Origin: Brevibacterium casei CIP 102111 | Lineage (GTDB): Bacteria > Actinomycetota > Actinomycetes > Actinomycetales > Brevibacteriaceae | Direction: 5' to 3' | Assembly (NCBI RefSeq): GCF_900169275.1 | Contig: NZ_FXZC01000003.1 | Location: forward strand, 552,579 to 616,578 | DNA: 64,000 bases | Shown here: positions 27,465-36,315 of the stretch, piece after piece | Numbering within the stretch: the first letter of the stretch is position 1 | How the letters are laid out: each line of letters starts with the position of its first letter | The notes under the pieces: generated by a model | Database searches by the model: none | Told to the model about the DNA's origin: nothing | The model's input: the letters and a program-made list of their open reading frames with translations, nothing else | Made by a program: the position numbers and the translations under genes

Positions 27465-28775
27465 ATGACGCACCCAGACTTCCCGCACCAGCCGGCTCCG
27501 ATGATGCACAGCAGTCGCGCGCCCGGCCCTCCCACTCCCGCGCCTCGGCGGGCCTTCGCCCCGGACCTCGCCCGCGGTCTCATGCTCTGCCTCATCGCGA
27601 TCGCCAACGTCTCGGCGTACCTGTGGGGCACGAAGGCCGCGACGATGATGAGCGGCCACCCGACGAGCGACTCCCCGCTTGATACGACCCTGTCCGTGCT
27701 CACGATCCTCTTCGTCGACGGCAGCATCTACCCGATGTTCGCGTTCCTCTTCGGCTACGGCATCGTCCAGTTCACCCGCAGCCGCACCGCCGCCGGCGAC
27801 GACCCGCGGACGATCACCTCGATGCTCGTGCGCCGCAGCCTCTGGCTCGTCGTCTTCGGTTTCATCCACGCCGCGCTGCTCTTCGGCGGGGACATCCTCG
27901 GCGCCTACGGTCTGTGCGGTCTCATCCTCGGCTACCTCATCCAGGCCGCCGGGGACCGAGCACTGAGGATCACCGTCTGGATCCTCGCCGGCATCCTTGC
28001 GCTCTTCGTCCTCGTCCAGGTCTTCTTCATCGTCGTCTCCCTCGTCCTCGCAGGCGACTCGGGCACCGGCGCGGACATGACGCCCGAGGAATCCGCGGCG
28101 TTCGGGGCGATCACCGACACCCTCCTCACCCAAGGCACAGGAGAGACGAACTACCTCACGGCGATCGGCGTCCGCCTCCTCGTGTGGGTGATGGCGACCG
28201 TGCTCGGCACCTTCTCCCTCATCGTGCCCCTGTGCATCATCCTCGGCGGCCTCGCCGCCCGGCACCGGTGGATCGAGTCCCGCAACCCGCTGGCACCCCG
28301 TCGTCCCCGCCTCGGCCTCGTCGCCGGAATCGGCATCCCTCTCGGTGTGCTCGGCAGCGTCCCGCAGGCGCTGGCCTACCTCGGCTGGGTCGCCGAGGAC
28401 TCCGGCCCCGTCCAGCTGCTCTCTGTCCTCTCGACGGCCACCGGGGCGTGCGCGGGCATCGGGTACGCCGCCCTCTTCGGCCTCATCGGCCTGCGCCTCC
28501 AGGACAACCCGCCGAGGCTGCTCCTGCCGATCGCCTACCTCGGCAAACGTTCGCTGAGCTTCTACCTCTTCCAGTCCCTCGTCTTCGCACCGCTGCTCGC
28601 CGCGTGGGGCCTCGGGCTGGGTCGGACGTGGAACACGACCCCGGCGTCCTTCCTCGCCATCGGGGTGTGGGTCATCTCCGTCGCCCTGGCGACGTGGATG
28701 GAGTCGAGGAACTCCAAAGGCCCCGCCGAGGTGGTCCTCCGTCGCCTCACCTACGGCCGTTCGTGGCCGGGGTGA
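27465..28775 (+). CDS. DUF418 family integral membrane protein
   Basis: About 436 residues. A Pro/His-rich N-terminal tail precedes eight to ten membrane helices. FVDGSIYPMFAFLFGYGIVQ, MLVRRSLWLVVFGFIHAALL and IAYLGKRSLSFYLFQSLVFA are hallmark segments of the DUF418/YeiB-type family, distantly related to acyltransferase-3 membrane proteins. Function unknown. The start at 27465 has no clear ribosome site, and the internal Met codons near residue 13 are alternatives. It overlaps the convergent neighbour by 25 bp. Confidence 0.82.
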   Translation: MTHPDFPHQPAPMMHSSRAPGPPTPAPRRAFAPDLARGLMLCLIAIANVSAYLWGTKAATMMSGHPTSDSPLDTTLSVLTILFVDGSIYPMFAFLFGYGIVQFTRSRTAAGDDPRTITSMLVRRSLWLVVFGFIHAALLFGGDILGAYGLCGLILGYLIQAAGDRALRITVWILAGILALFVLVQVFFIVVSLVLAGDSGTGADMTPEESAAFGAITDTLLTQGTGETNYLTAIGVRLLVWVMATVLGTFSLIVPLCIILGGLAARHRWIESRNPLAPRRPRLGLVAGIGIPLGVLGSVPQALAYLGWVAEDSGPVQLLSVLSTATGACAGIGYAALFGLIGLRLQDNPPRLLLPIAYLGKRSLSFYLFQSLVFAPLLAAWGLGLGRTWNTTPASFLAIGVWVISVALATWMESRNSKGPAEVVLRRLTYGRSWPG

Positions 28776-30136
28776 GCTGCCCACGCGCAGGTCTCGTCGT
28801 CCATGGCCCAGTCGACGACCTCGACGATGCCGGCGACAGCATCGGTGAGCCAGTACGTGGTGTCGGGGTTCCACCCGGCCATGAGGCTCGCGGTGCGGTC
28901 ATCGGTGTCCCCGTAGCTCGGCCTGTCGCCGGCCTCGGGGAGCAGGCTGCCGTCGCCGACATCGACGACGGCACCCGCTGTGCGCACGTACCCGGCGAGG
29001 CTGACATAGACACCGTCGTAGTCCTCGGCCACCCGCGACCAATCCGGGATCACCCAGCGACCGCGACGTCCCGTCGCCTCGAACCAGACCTCCCGCCGTT
29101 GCGCAGTGACGTCGAGCGGATACTTCCGGCAGAGAACCGCCCACTGTTCCGGCCCGTTGACGATGAACACACCGAATGTGTCCCGCAGGCGCAGCCGACA
29201 GGCCCGCGCCCTTCTGAGCCCGAAATCGTCCTCGACGAGGCTGAGTCCGATCGGCTCTCCGCTCGGCCAGGTGCCGGTGGTCGTCACCAGCTCATGCGCG
29301 GGAGTCGACCACCATTCGCCGCTGGCCGCCATGCGTGGATCCTTCGCGAACTCCTGCCGGTACTCGCTCTCACTGGAGGCGACCTCTGCGGACCACGCCC
29401 GCAGCGCCGCCGCACCAGCACCTGACGGCGGTGCGCCTTCAGCTCCCGAAATCAATGCAGCAGGCTCCGCACTGAGGCGAGTCGGAATATCGCCGGTGTG
29501 ATCTGAATCGTCCCAGGTCAGTTCCCAGAGGTCATCGAAATCGGGACCAGCCGACCATGAGTCGAGCAGGCCGCTGTCGATGATGACCTCGGCCCACGGG
29601 CGCAGGGCCTCGACCATCGCGGGGTCGGCCGCGATGACGTCTTCGGGATGAGGCGGTTGCCAATACATCGCACCCGCGATGACCTCGGCCATCGCACGCT
29701 CAAGTTCGGCCTGACTGGGAACGCGGGGACTCCGACGGCCCAACCCGATGGCTTCCGCAGCCGCATCGGCCACATATACCTCGGTGAGGTCGGCCCCGGA
29801 TTCAGAGAGGAGAATTCCGGTCGCCCATTCCCTGTCGATCGTCTCGGCGGCGGTGAGGGCAACCCAGCCGAGAACGTCCGCCGGGTCGACCTCACTGTCG
29901 TCCACCGGCTCGACGTCACTGTCGTCCACCGGGTCGACCTCACTGTCGTCCACCGGCACCTCATCAGTCCCCGGGCCCACCTGCGAGGCAGCGACGACCG
30001 AGTGAAGCAGCGAGCGTCCCCGCGGGGAGGCGAGCAGATCGTCGACGGTGAGGCGAGCTGTGGACGCGGAGGCGGGGCGGGCGCCGGTTGGGGAGTCAGG
30101 CCCATCGCGATCGGCAGAGTTCTCGGACATGCTCAC
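28751..30136 (-). CDS. Hypothetical protein with VDDSEVDP repeats
   Basis: A 461-residue soluble acidic protein, MSMSENSADRDG at the start. Three 8-residue repeats (VDDSEVDP, VDDSDVEP, VDDSEVDP) lie at about residues 61-84, encoded by a 24-bp DNA repeat. The following parts (LGWVALTAAETIDREWATGI; RREVWFEATGRRGRWVIPDW) look like folded domains, but I recognise none. No signal sequence or membrane helix is visible. It lies 14 bp upstream of the DMT transporter start region on the same strand only in orientation; the two are transcribed toward the DUF418 gene. Function unknown. Confidence 0.72.
   Translation of the reverse strand: MSMSENSADRDGPDSPTGARPASASTARLTVDDLLASPRGRSLLHSVVAASQVGPGTDEVPVDDSEVDPVDDSDVEPVDDSEVDPADVLGWVALTAAETIDREWATGILLSESGADLTEVYVADAAAEAIGLGRRSPRVPSQAELERAMAEVIAGAMYWQPPHPEDVIAADPAMVEALRPWAEVIIDSGLLDSWSAGPDFDDLWELTWDDSDHTGDIPTRLSAEPAALISGAEGAPPSGAGAAALRAWSAEVASSESEYRQEFAKDPRMAASGEWWSTPAHELVTTTGTWPSGEPIGLSLVEDDFGLRRARACRLRLRDTFGVFIVNGPEQWAVLCRKYPLDVTAQRREVWFEATGRRGRWVIPDWSRVAEDYDGVYVSLAGYVRTAGAVVDVGDGSLLPEAGDRPSYGDTDDRTASLMAGWNPDTTYWLTDAVAGIVEVVDWAMDDETCAWAAHPGHERP
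29885..29956. repeat. 24-bp tandem repeat, three copies, in the hypothetical gene
   Basis: Units at 29885-29908, 29909-29932 and 29933-29956 share TCACTGTCGTCCACCGG; the first and third are identical and the middle one differs at a few bases. The repeat is in frame and encodes the VDDSEVDP series, so copy changes would keep the frame. Confidence 0.88.
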
Positions 30137-30150
30137 ACCCTAGACGGTCC

Positions 30151-31206
30151 TCATCGGGCGTTTCCTCGGACTCGGCCATCGTCGAGGTGGGACCCCGTCG
30201 CCGTCCCCGCGGGGACGTCCTCCTCCCGCGTCCCAGCGGGGACGTCGGACACGGGGTTCGACTCCCCGGCTGGCTCGGTCACATCCGGCACGGGCTCGGG
30301 CACCGCCTCGGCGAGGGCACCGGCGATCCGCGCCCCCTTCGCGGCCTTGAGTCCGGCACCGAGGACGCCGACGATGACGAGGCCGGCACCGCAGAGTTCG
30401 CCGAGGCTCACCGTCTCTCCGAAGACGAGCCACGCCGCGCTCATCCCGACGATCGGCACGAGCATGGAGAACGGGGCGACGACTCCGGCGGGGTTGCGCG
30501 ACATCAGCCATGACCACACGCCCGAGCCGATGACGGTGGCAATGACGACGGTGTAGATGAGCCCCGCGAGGCCGAGCAGACCTGTCGGGGTCGCCAGCGT
30601 CGTCAACGACTGCCCGATCCGGTCGGGTCCTTCGACGAGGAGGGCGACGATGAGCATCGGCACCGGCGGGACGACGGACATCCACATCGTCAGCTTCACC
30701 GGTTCGGTCGAATGCGCCTGCCGGTTGCAGATGTTGCCGATCGCCCACCCGAAGGCGCCGGCGAGGGTGAGGAGGAAGGGCAGGAGGCTCGCCGAGGAGT
30801 CGAAGCGCTGCCAGCCGACGACCCCGAGCCCGGCCATCGCGACGAGGAGGAACGCCATCTGGGACGGACGGACCCGCTCGCGCAGGACCGTCATCCCGAG
30901 GAAGACCGTGAACGGCCCGGAAGCCTGGAGGACGAGTGAGGCGAGTCCAGCCGGCATGCCTGCGGCCATGCCCCAGTAGAGGAACGCGAACTGGAGGATC
31001 CCGAAGCCGAGCCCGTAGCCGAGGATCCAGCGGAACCTCACCTTCGGCATCGGCACGAAGAGGAGGGTGGGGATCGCGAGCAGGGCGAAGCGGAATGCGA
31101 CGAGGAAGAACGGCGGGAACTGCTCGAGCGAGAGGTCGATCGCGAGGAAGTTCAACCCCCACATCACGGCGACCGAGGCGGCGAGGAGACAGTGCTTGAA
31201 GGACAT
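30151..31206 (-). CDS. EamA/DMT family exporter
   Basis: A 351-residue protein with ten predicted helices in two EamA repeats, from VAVMWGLNFLAIDLSLEQFP to AAWLVFGETVSLGELCGAGL, then an Ala/Glu/Pro-rich cytoplasmic tail of about 60 residues. ATG 31206 is used because GGAGG is positioned well before it. Such proteins export amino acids or metabolites. The divergent LysR gene 71 bp away probably controls it, a common pairing for amino acid exporters. Substrate unknown. Confidence 0.87.
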   Translation of the reverse strand: MSFKHCLLAASVAVMWGLNFLAIDLSLEQFPPFFLVAFRFALLAIPTLLFVPMPKVRFRWILGYGLGFGILQFAFLYWGMAAGMPAGLASLVLQASGPFTVFLGMTVLRERVRPSQMAFLLVAMAGLGVVGWQRFDSSASLLPFLLTLAGAFGWAIGNICNRQAHSTEPVKLTMWMSVVPPVPMLIVALLVEGPDRIGQSLTTLATPTGLLGLAGLIYTVVIATVIGSGVWSWLMSRNPAGVVAPFSMLVPIVGMSAAWLVFGETVSLGELCGAGLVIVGVLGAGLKAAKGARIAGALAEAVPEPVPDVTEPAGESNPVSDVPAGTREEDVPAGTATGSHLDDGRVRGNAR

Positions 31207-31277
31207 GCCTCCATCCTCGACGCCGCCACTGTTGAGCACAATCGCAAAGTTCTTCATCGACTGTGTAGCATGACTTC

Positions 31278-32228
31278 ATGGTCCCCGAGCAGCGTGCCCT
31301 CGATCCGCGGCACCTCGAACTGCTCCGCGCCCTCGATGAGCACGGCAGCGTCACCGAGGTCGCCCGTCTCAGCCACCGCACGCCCTCGGCGGTCTCCCAG
31401 CAGCTCAGGCAGGCTGCCCGCGAACTCGGCCACGCTCTTGTCGAACCCGCCGGCCGCGGACTCAGGCTCACTGCCGCGGGCCGACTGCTCGCCGCGGGCG
31501 GGCGGGACGTGGCCCGCGCGATCGCCCGCGTGCAGGCGGACTGGGAGGGCCACCTCGGCGAACCGGTCGGGGAGATCACCCTGTCCGGACTGCCGAGCGC
31601 GCTCACCCACCTCCTGCCCGATGCGCTGCGTGAGCTCGCCGACACGCACCCGGGAATCGTCCTGCGCACCCACGACGTCGACCTCGCCGAACACGAGTTC
31701 GCAGGGCTGACGAGTGAGGTCGACATCGTCATCGCCCACAGCCTCGTCTCGGCCCGGCCGGCGGGCACCGAGGGACTCACCGTCGTCCCCCTGGCGAGGG
31801 AGCCGATCGACGTCGCCGTCGCCGACGCCCACCCGCTCGCCGGGCGCACGTCACTGCACCCGACCGATGTCGTCGACTGGCAGTGGGTGGGTGTTCCGAT
31901 CGGCTACCCGTTCAACTCCGTTCTCACCTCGATCGAGCACGTCACCGGTCGCGACCTCGACGTCGTCCAACGGATCCGGGACAACCGCCTCATCGAGGCG
32001 ATCGTCGCCTCCTCGGACCAGCTCGCGCTCCTCCCCCGATACACGACCCCGCGGAATGCCGGCATCACCCTCATCCCGCTCACCGGGGTCGCGACGAGGC
32101 GGTGGGTCGTCGCGGTCATGCGCCCGGACACCGCCGAGCGCGTCGCCGTCAGGCGCGTGCTCGACGCCCTGAAGCGAACCGACGAGGGACGAGCTTCTCC
32201 AGAGGCAGGAACGCCGCCCAGCAGATGA
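31278..32228 (+). CDS. LysR family transcriptional regulator
   Basis: A 316-residue regulator. The winged helix-turn-helix is at 1-65 (LDPRHLELLRALDEHGSVTE and TPSAVSQQLRQA), followed by a periplasmic-binding-like sensor domain (GEITLSGLPSALTHLLPDAL onward). It is divergent from the EamA exporter and probably acts on the shared 71-bp gap. TAGCAT at 31266-31271 stands six bases before the ATG with no ribosome site, so the transcript is probably leaderless. The 3' end overlaps the convergent HTTM-like gene by 80 bp; the last 20 residues are the non-conserved part. Confidence 0.88.
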   Translation: MVPEQRALDPRHLELLRALDEHGSVTEVARLSHRTPSAVSQQLRQAARELGHALVEPAGRGLRLTAAGRLLAAGGRDVARAIARVQADWEGHLGEPVGEITLSGLPSALTHLLPDALRELADTHPGIVLRTHDVDLAEHEFAGLTSEVDIVIAHSLVSARPAGTEGLTVVPLAREPIDVAVADAHPLAGRTSLHPTDVVDWQWVGVPIGYPFNSVLTSIEHVTGRDLDVVQRIRDNRLIEAIVASSDQLALLPRYTTPRNAGITLIPLTGVATRRWVVAVMRPDTAERVAVRRVLDALKRTDEGRASPEAGTPPSR

Positions 32229-33036
32229 CGGTGGGCAGGAAGTGGATGCCGAGAGCGAAGTACGTCATGAGGTGGAAGAGGCAGAAGAACGCGACGACGA
32301 AGTAGAGCCACTTGCCCTTGAGGAAGAGCGCGATCGGAGAGAGGAACTCGAAGGCGAGCGTCGCCCACTGCGCGGCGATGAGGAGGCCGGGCATCTCGAG
32401 GAACGGCTTCGACCACTCCGCGCCGCGGCGCATGAGCGCCCAGATGATCACCGCGCCGTTGGCCCAGTGCGTGATGTTGCCCGAGGCGATCCACTTCATG
32501 AGCACGGAGTAGAAGTACGTGAGGACGACGGCGATCTGGACGACCCGCAGCGCCCATCCCGCCTTCGCCGAGGTGGCTCCCCCGTCCCGGAACCGCGCGA
32601 CGCCGACCGTGGGGAGGACGACGGAGGCGATGACGAGCGCCATGTGATCGTGGGCGACGTACCCGTAGCCCTGCGTGTAGAACATCCACAGCCCGAAGGT
32701 GGCCGCGACCGCCCAGCCGCTGATGCGCTGAAGGATGCCGGCGGCGGCGAGGAGGGAGAAGACGATGATCGCGGCGAGCAGGAGCTGCGCGCCGAGCACG
32801 CTCACCGGAGGGATGCCGAGCACCCGGGCCAGCCACAGCGGCTGGTAGAGCTCGGGCGTCCAGCCGTGCGGGATGACGTCGGCGGAGATCGTGAGGACGT
32901 CGATGATGATGAAGAGGTAGATGACAACGCGGAAGACCGCGACCCGGGCGAGCGGGAGCTGCGGCATGAACCAGCGGAGGAACGCATTGCGGGTGTCCGG
33001 CGCTGTGCCGGGCGCTGCGGCGGGGGCCGGGCTCAT
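32149..33036 (-). CDS. HTTM-like integral membrane protein
   Basis: A 295-residue membrane protein. The ATG at 33036 has GGGAGG upstream and overlaps the previous stop (ATGA), so translation is coupled. Helices include VAVFRVVIYLFIIIDVLTIS, GWAVAATFGLWMFYTQGYGY and WLYFVVAFFCLFHLMTYFAL, and YSVLMKWIASGNITHW matches the HTTM region seen in vitamin-K-dependent-carboxylase-like bacterial proteins. Function unknown. It forms a two-gene unit with the following secreted or anchored partner, an arrangement I have seen in other Actinobacteria. The HTTM assignment is moderate. Confidence 0.75.
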   Translation of the reverse strand: MSPAPAAAPGTAPDTRNAFLRWFMPQLPLARVAVFRVVIYLFIIIDVLTISADVIPHGWTPELYQPLWLARVLGIPPVSVLGAQLLLAAIIVFSLLAAAGILQRISGWAVAATFGLWMFYTQGYGYVAHDHMALVIASVVLPTVGVARFRDGGATSAKAGWALRVVQIAVVLTYFYSVLMKWIASGNITHWANGAVIIWALMRRGAEWSKPFLEMPGLLIAAQWATLAFEFLSPIALFLKGKWLYFVVAFFCLFHLMTYFALGIHFLPTVICWAAFLPLEKLVPRRFASGRRARA

Positions 33037-33638
33037 CGCACCTCCCATTCCGCGAGGACCTTCGTCACCGGTTCGCCGACGCTGCGCCCGTTCTCGAGCT
33101 GCGTGGTCGTACGGCAGAGGATCATCCGCTCGGGTTCGGGCTGGCCGGGGTGGAGGCGGATGTAGGAGTCCGCGAGCGTCTGGAGCAGCTCGGGGTTCGC
33201 GATGACCCGCGGCAGCTGGGACTCGACGTCGCCGCGTTCGATGCCGACCGTGTCGATGTTGAACGCGAGCTTGGTCGGCTCGTCCTCGCCGGGGAACTGC
33301 GCGGCGATGCACGTCGAATTCACCTCACCGTTGAGATCCTTCGCCGTCGCGTACTGCGTGAGCGAGCCGAGCGGGAAGAAGTCGTTGGTATTGAGGAACT
33401 GCCCCGCCGTGAGGATGACGAGGGCGATCGCCGTCGCCCCGATGCGCCAGCCCATGCCGATCCTCGACATCGGCTTCGGGGACTTCCCAGTGCGGGCCTT
33501 CGCGGCCCCTGCCTTCGCCGAGGCGGCTGACGCGCCGGAGGCATCCGCGGTTCCGGGGGCGTCCGTCACTCCGGAGGCGTCCGTCGGGGGCTCGCCGGGC
33601 GGGGTGCTCGTGAGGAGTCGGCGCTTCTTCTCATCCAT
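33033..33638 (-). CDS. Single-pass membrane protein partnered with the HTTM-like gene
   Basis: A 201-residue protein. The first 55 residues are Ala/Pro/Ser/Gly-rich and cytoplasmic, then comes one membrane helix (WRIGATAIALVILTAGQF), then an extracellular domain of about 125 residues with two Cys (NSTCIAAQFPG; MILCRTTTQLENG) that could form a disulfide. It overlaps the HTTM-like gene by 4 bp and is upstream of it. No domain recognised; the pair probably forms one complex. Confidence 0.75.
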   Translation of the reverse strand: MDEKKRRLLTSTPPGEPPTDASGVTDAPGTADASGASAASAKAGAAKARTGKSPKPMSRIGMGWRIGATAIALVILTAGQFLNTNDFFPLGSLTQYATAKDLNGEVNSTCIAAQFPGEDEPTKLAFNIDTVGIERGDVESQLPRVIANPELLQTLADSYIRLHPGQPEPERMILCRTTTQLENGRSVGEPVTKVLAEWEVR

Positions 33639-33820
33639 GTGCTGCGGGGTTCACCTTCTCATGCCGCGGTCGGTCCCTCAGTCCGGCACCTGGGCTGCGC
33701 GGACGGTGTTCTCAGACGATGCAGGGGCCCCACCTCGTCGATCTCGGAGACAATCGTAGCGTCCCGGGTCACGACCGACGCTCAGCGAGCGAGGCACCTG
33801 TGGCCGGAATCTCGCACTCT

Positions 33821-33882
33821 CGGCAGCCCTCCGGGCGCTGGGCAACCCGGCACCGGGTTGCTCAGCGCTCGCAGGGCTGCCG
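33821..33882 (-). terminator. Long near-perfect hairpin after the 33894-34709 gene
   Basis: CGGCAGCCCT (33821-33830), GCGCTG (33835-33840) and GCAACCCGG (33842-33850) pair with CCGGGTTGC (33853-33861), CAGCGC (33863-33868) and AGGGCTGCCG (33873-33882). Only a 4/4 internal loop and one mismatch interrupt the 25 pairs. It begins 12 bp past the stop. The rest of the 33639-33893 gap holds no gene that I can support. Confidence 0.75.
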
Positions 33883-33893
33883 GGGACGGTCGG

Positions 33894-34709
33894 TCACGAA
33901 CCGCGGGCGTAGAGGTTGAGCTGCTCCCACGCCGCCGCGTACTTCTGGAACGCGGCGGTCGCGGATTCGAGGTCGTCATTGCTCAGCGCCGTCACCCACG
34001 CGTCGACGAGCTCGGGACCCTCGTTGGGCCAGAGCACCTCGCTCATCCCGCCGAGGTCGAGTTCGAGGATCGAGTTCATGTCGAAGCTGTCGATCCACTG
34101 CGCGAGCACGCTCGTCTGCTCGACCATGTCGACGACCTTCGACTTCTCCGCAATGGTCTCCGACGCCCATTCCATACGCGCCGAGGCGGCGAGGATGTCG
34201 GTGCGGATGAGCACCCGCAGCCCCTCGTCGGTCTCCTCGGTGATCACCTGGTCCTCCCCGAGGGAGAAGAACAGCCACCACGCCGGGGGCACATCCCACG
34301 CCGAGACCCGAGCGAAGATCCGCGTGTCCTTGGTGTCCTGGAGCCACTCCGCACGCAGGCTCGCCGCGCGCCTGCGCGCGGACTTCGGAGCGATGATGTC
34401 AAGGGTCGCCTTCGACGTGTGCTCGGTGAGCGATTCGAGGGCCTCCCACCCGCGGATGTCCTCCTGCGCGGGCGAGAACCGATCCACTCCGTCCGGGGTC
34501 TGAGACGCGGGAAGGAAGATCGGTGTGTTCCGGAACGACTCGGCGACCGGGCTAGGAGGAAGCGAGATCAGGCGCTGATCCGCGTCATCGGCCACCTGCG
34601 CCTCGATGCGCGCACGGTTGTCCTCGACCTGCCTGTCTTGCAATTCGGAATGAACCACGATGGGTTCGAAGATCCGCAGGGAGACGAGATATTCGCGACT
34701 GTAGGACAT
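33894..34709 (-). CDS. Conserved hypothetical protein near the purine genes
   Basis: A 271-residue soluble protein, MSYSREYLVSLRIFEPIVVH at the start. It has regular alpha/beta composition (WEALESLTEHTSKATLDIIA; VPPAWWLFFSLGEDQVITEE) without signal peptide or membrane helix. Similar uncharacterised proteins sit beside DUF3073 and purM in other Actinobacteria, as I recall. It is divergent from the DUF3073 gene and has a very strong terminator. No biochemical role is proposed. Confidence 0.78.
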   Translation of the reverse strand: MSYSREYLVSLRIFEPIVVHSELQDRQVEDNRARIEAQVADDADQRLISLPPSPVAESFRNTPIFLPASQTPDGVDRFSPAQEDIRGWEALESLTEHTSKATLDIIAPKSARRRAASLRAEWLQDTKDTRIFARVSAWDVPPAWWLFFSLGEDQVITEETDEGLRVLIRTDILAASARMEWASETIAEKSKVVDMVEQTSVLAQWIDSFDMNSILELDLGGMSEVLWPNEGPELVDAWVTALSNDDLESATAAFQKYAAAWEQLNLYARGS

Positions 34710-34837
34710 GGGATCACCCTATCCAAGGTCGGTTCGCGAAATGGAACTTCCCACCGCGAACAGGTAGGATTTAAGCGCATAGCAGAGATCTAGTCCGGGG
34801 TTGCACACCCCACATGACGACGGAGGGGGTCACGCCA

Positions 34838-35062
34838 GTGGGTCGCGGCCGCGCAAAGGCAAAGCAGATCAAGGTAGCCCGGAAGCTCAAGTACTACAGC
34901 CCGGACACCGACCTGAATCGTCTCCAAGAAGAGCTTGGCTCCGACTCGCAGAAGTCCGGCGCCTCCGATCCCTACGACGATGAGCCTGACTACTCCGAGT
35001 ACGCGGACAAGTACAACGTCGACGACGAAGACGACGACGACTACTCCGAGCGCCGGTCCTGA
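34838..35062 (+). CDS. DUF3073 family small protein
   Basis: A 74-residue protein starting with GTG 34838: VGRGRAKAKQIKVARKLKYY. The GTG is chosen over the ATG at 34814 because CGGAGGGGG lies about nine bases before it and because the family starts with MGRGRAKAK. The basic N-terminal part is followed by an acidic, disordered tail (DDEDDDDYSERRS). DUF3073 is widespread in Actinobacteria, typically next to purM, and its function is unknown; the basic part suggests nucleic-acid binding, as inference. A strong hairpin follows. Confidence 0.9.
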   Translation: MGRGRAKAKQIKVARKLKYYSPDTDLNRLQEELGSDSQKSGASDPYDDEPDYSEYADKYNVDDEDDDDYSERRS

Positions 35063-35102
35063 TCGCAGACGCTGATCACACACGCTGAACTCAGACACTG
35101 AG

Positions 35103-35134
35103 AGAGGGGCGGAGACTTCGGTCTCCGCCCCTCT
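35103..35134. terminator. Bidirectional terminator between DUF3073 and purM
   Basis: AGAGGGGCGGAGAC (35103-35116) and GTCTCCGCCCCTCT (35121-35134) form a perfect 14-bp stem capped by a TTCG tetraloop. It lies between convergent genes and can serve both. Confidence 0.9.
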
Positions 35135-35201
35135 TCCGTGTGCGCAGCTCGCCGCGCGTGCGGCTGTGGCCCGCCGGCGGACGCCCGCCGGCTGCGGCCC
35201 G

Positions 35202-36314
35202 TCAGCGGAGGATCGCCGCTCCCCCGTCGACGCCCTTCGCGCCCTGGACGTAGTCGAGCTCTGTGGCCAGTGCCCCGTCGTCGGTGCGGACCTCGCCGAG
35301 GACCCACGACCCGGGGCTGGCGGCGAGCACCTCGTCGGCGGCCTCGGCGGCCGTGACGAGGACCATGCCGACACCGAGGTTCCAGGTCCTCTCGCGGTCG
35401 GCGCGCGGCACCCCGCCCAGGTCGCCGAGGACGGAGAAGACCGCGGGGATCTCCCACGAGTCGCGCGACATCGCGGCGACGAGTCCGGGCGGCAGCACCC
35501 GGGCGACGTTGGCCGAGAGTCCCCCGCCGGTGACGTGCGAGACGGCGTGGACGGCACCGGGCAGCGCGGTGAAGAGCGCGTTGAGCTCGCCCGTGTAGAC
35601 ATGGGTGGGAACGAGCAGCTCCTCGCCGAGGGTGCGCCCGAACTCGGGGACCTCACGGTCGAGCGTCCATCCCGCCTCGGCGATGATGTGCCGGACGAGC
35701 GAGTACCCGTTGGAGTGGATCCCTGAGGACGGCAGGGCGATGAGGACGTCTCCGGCGGTGACCTTGTCGGGCCCGAGGAGGTTCTCGGCATCGACGACAC
35801 CGGTCGCAGCGCCCGCGACGTCGTACTCGTCGACGCCGAGGAGACCCGGGTGCTCCGCGGTCTCACCGCCGACGAGCGCGACATCGGCCTGCGCGCAGGC
35901 CTCGGCGATGCCGCGGACGATCGCGGCGATGCGTTCGGCGTGGACCTTCCCACACGCGATGTAGTCGGTCATGAACAGCGGCTTTGCGCCGCACACGATG
36001 ATGTCGTCGACGACCATGCCGACGAGGTCGAAGCCGATCGTGTCGTGGATGTCGAGCGCCTGCGCGATCGCGACCTTCGTGCCCACCCCATCGGTCGACG
36101 TCGCGAGCAGCGGACGCGTGTAGTCCTTGAGGACGGAGACGTCGAAGAGTCCCGCGAACCCGCCGACGCCGCCGACGACGCTGGCGTTGTGGGTGGCGGC
36201 GACCGCTGACTTCATCAGTTCGACGGCCCGGTCGCCGGCTTCGACGTCGACGCCGGCCGCGGCATAGGTCGTGGACTGCGGGGCAGCCTCCACAGCATTG
36301 TCGTCGTGGCTCAA
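35202..36314 (-). CDS. purM: Phosphoribosylformylglycinamidine cyclo-ligase (AIR synthetase)
   Basis: A 370-residue PurM, step five of IMP synthesis: FGAM plus ATP gives AIR. Diagnostic segments are LLATSTDGVGTKVAIAQAL, DLVGMVVDDIIVCGAKPLF, ALVGGETAEHPGLL and VSHVTGGGLSANVARVLPPG. The start follows the purF stop by 1 bp, so the two are coupled. The N-terminal 20 residues are less conserved. A UUCG-capped terminator ends the unit. Confidence 0.96.
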   Translation of the reverse strand: MSHDDNAVEAAPQSTTYAAAGVDVEAGDRAVELMKSAVAATHNASVVGGVGGFAGLFDVSVLKDYTRPLLATSTDGVGTKVAIAQALDIHDTIGFDLVGMVVDDIIVCGAKPLFMTDYIACGKVHAERIAAIVRGIAEACAQADVALVGGETAEHPGLLGVDEYDVAGAATGVVDAENLLGPDKVTAGDVLIALPSSGIHSNGYSLVRHIIAEAGWTLDREVPEFGRTLGEELLVPTHVYTGELNALFTALPGAVHAVSHVTGGGLSANVARVLPPGLVAAMSRDSWEIPAVFSVLGDLGGVPRADRERTWNLGVGMVLVTAAEAADEVLAASPGSWVLGEVRTDDGALATELDYVQGAKGVDGGAAILR

Positions 36315-36315
36315 C

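Noticed and set aside
25909..28775. Carotenoid gene cluster
   Set aside because: The oxidoreductase is only distantly CrtI-like, and no phytoene synthase, cyclase or prenyltransferase gene is near.
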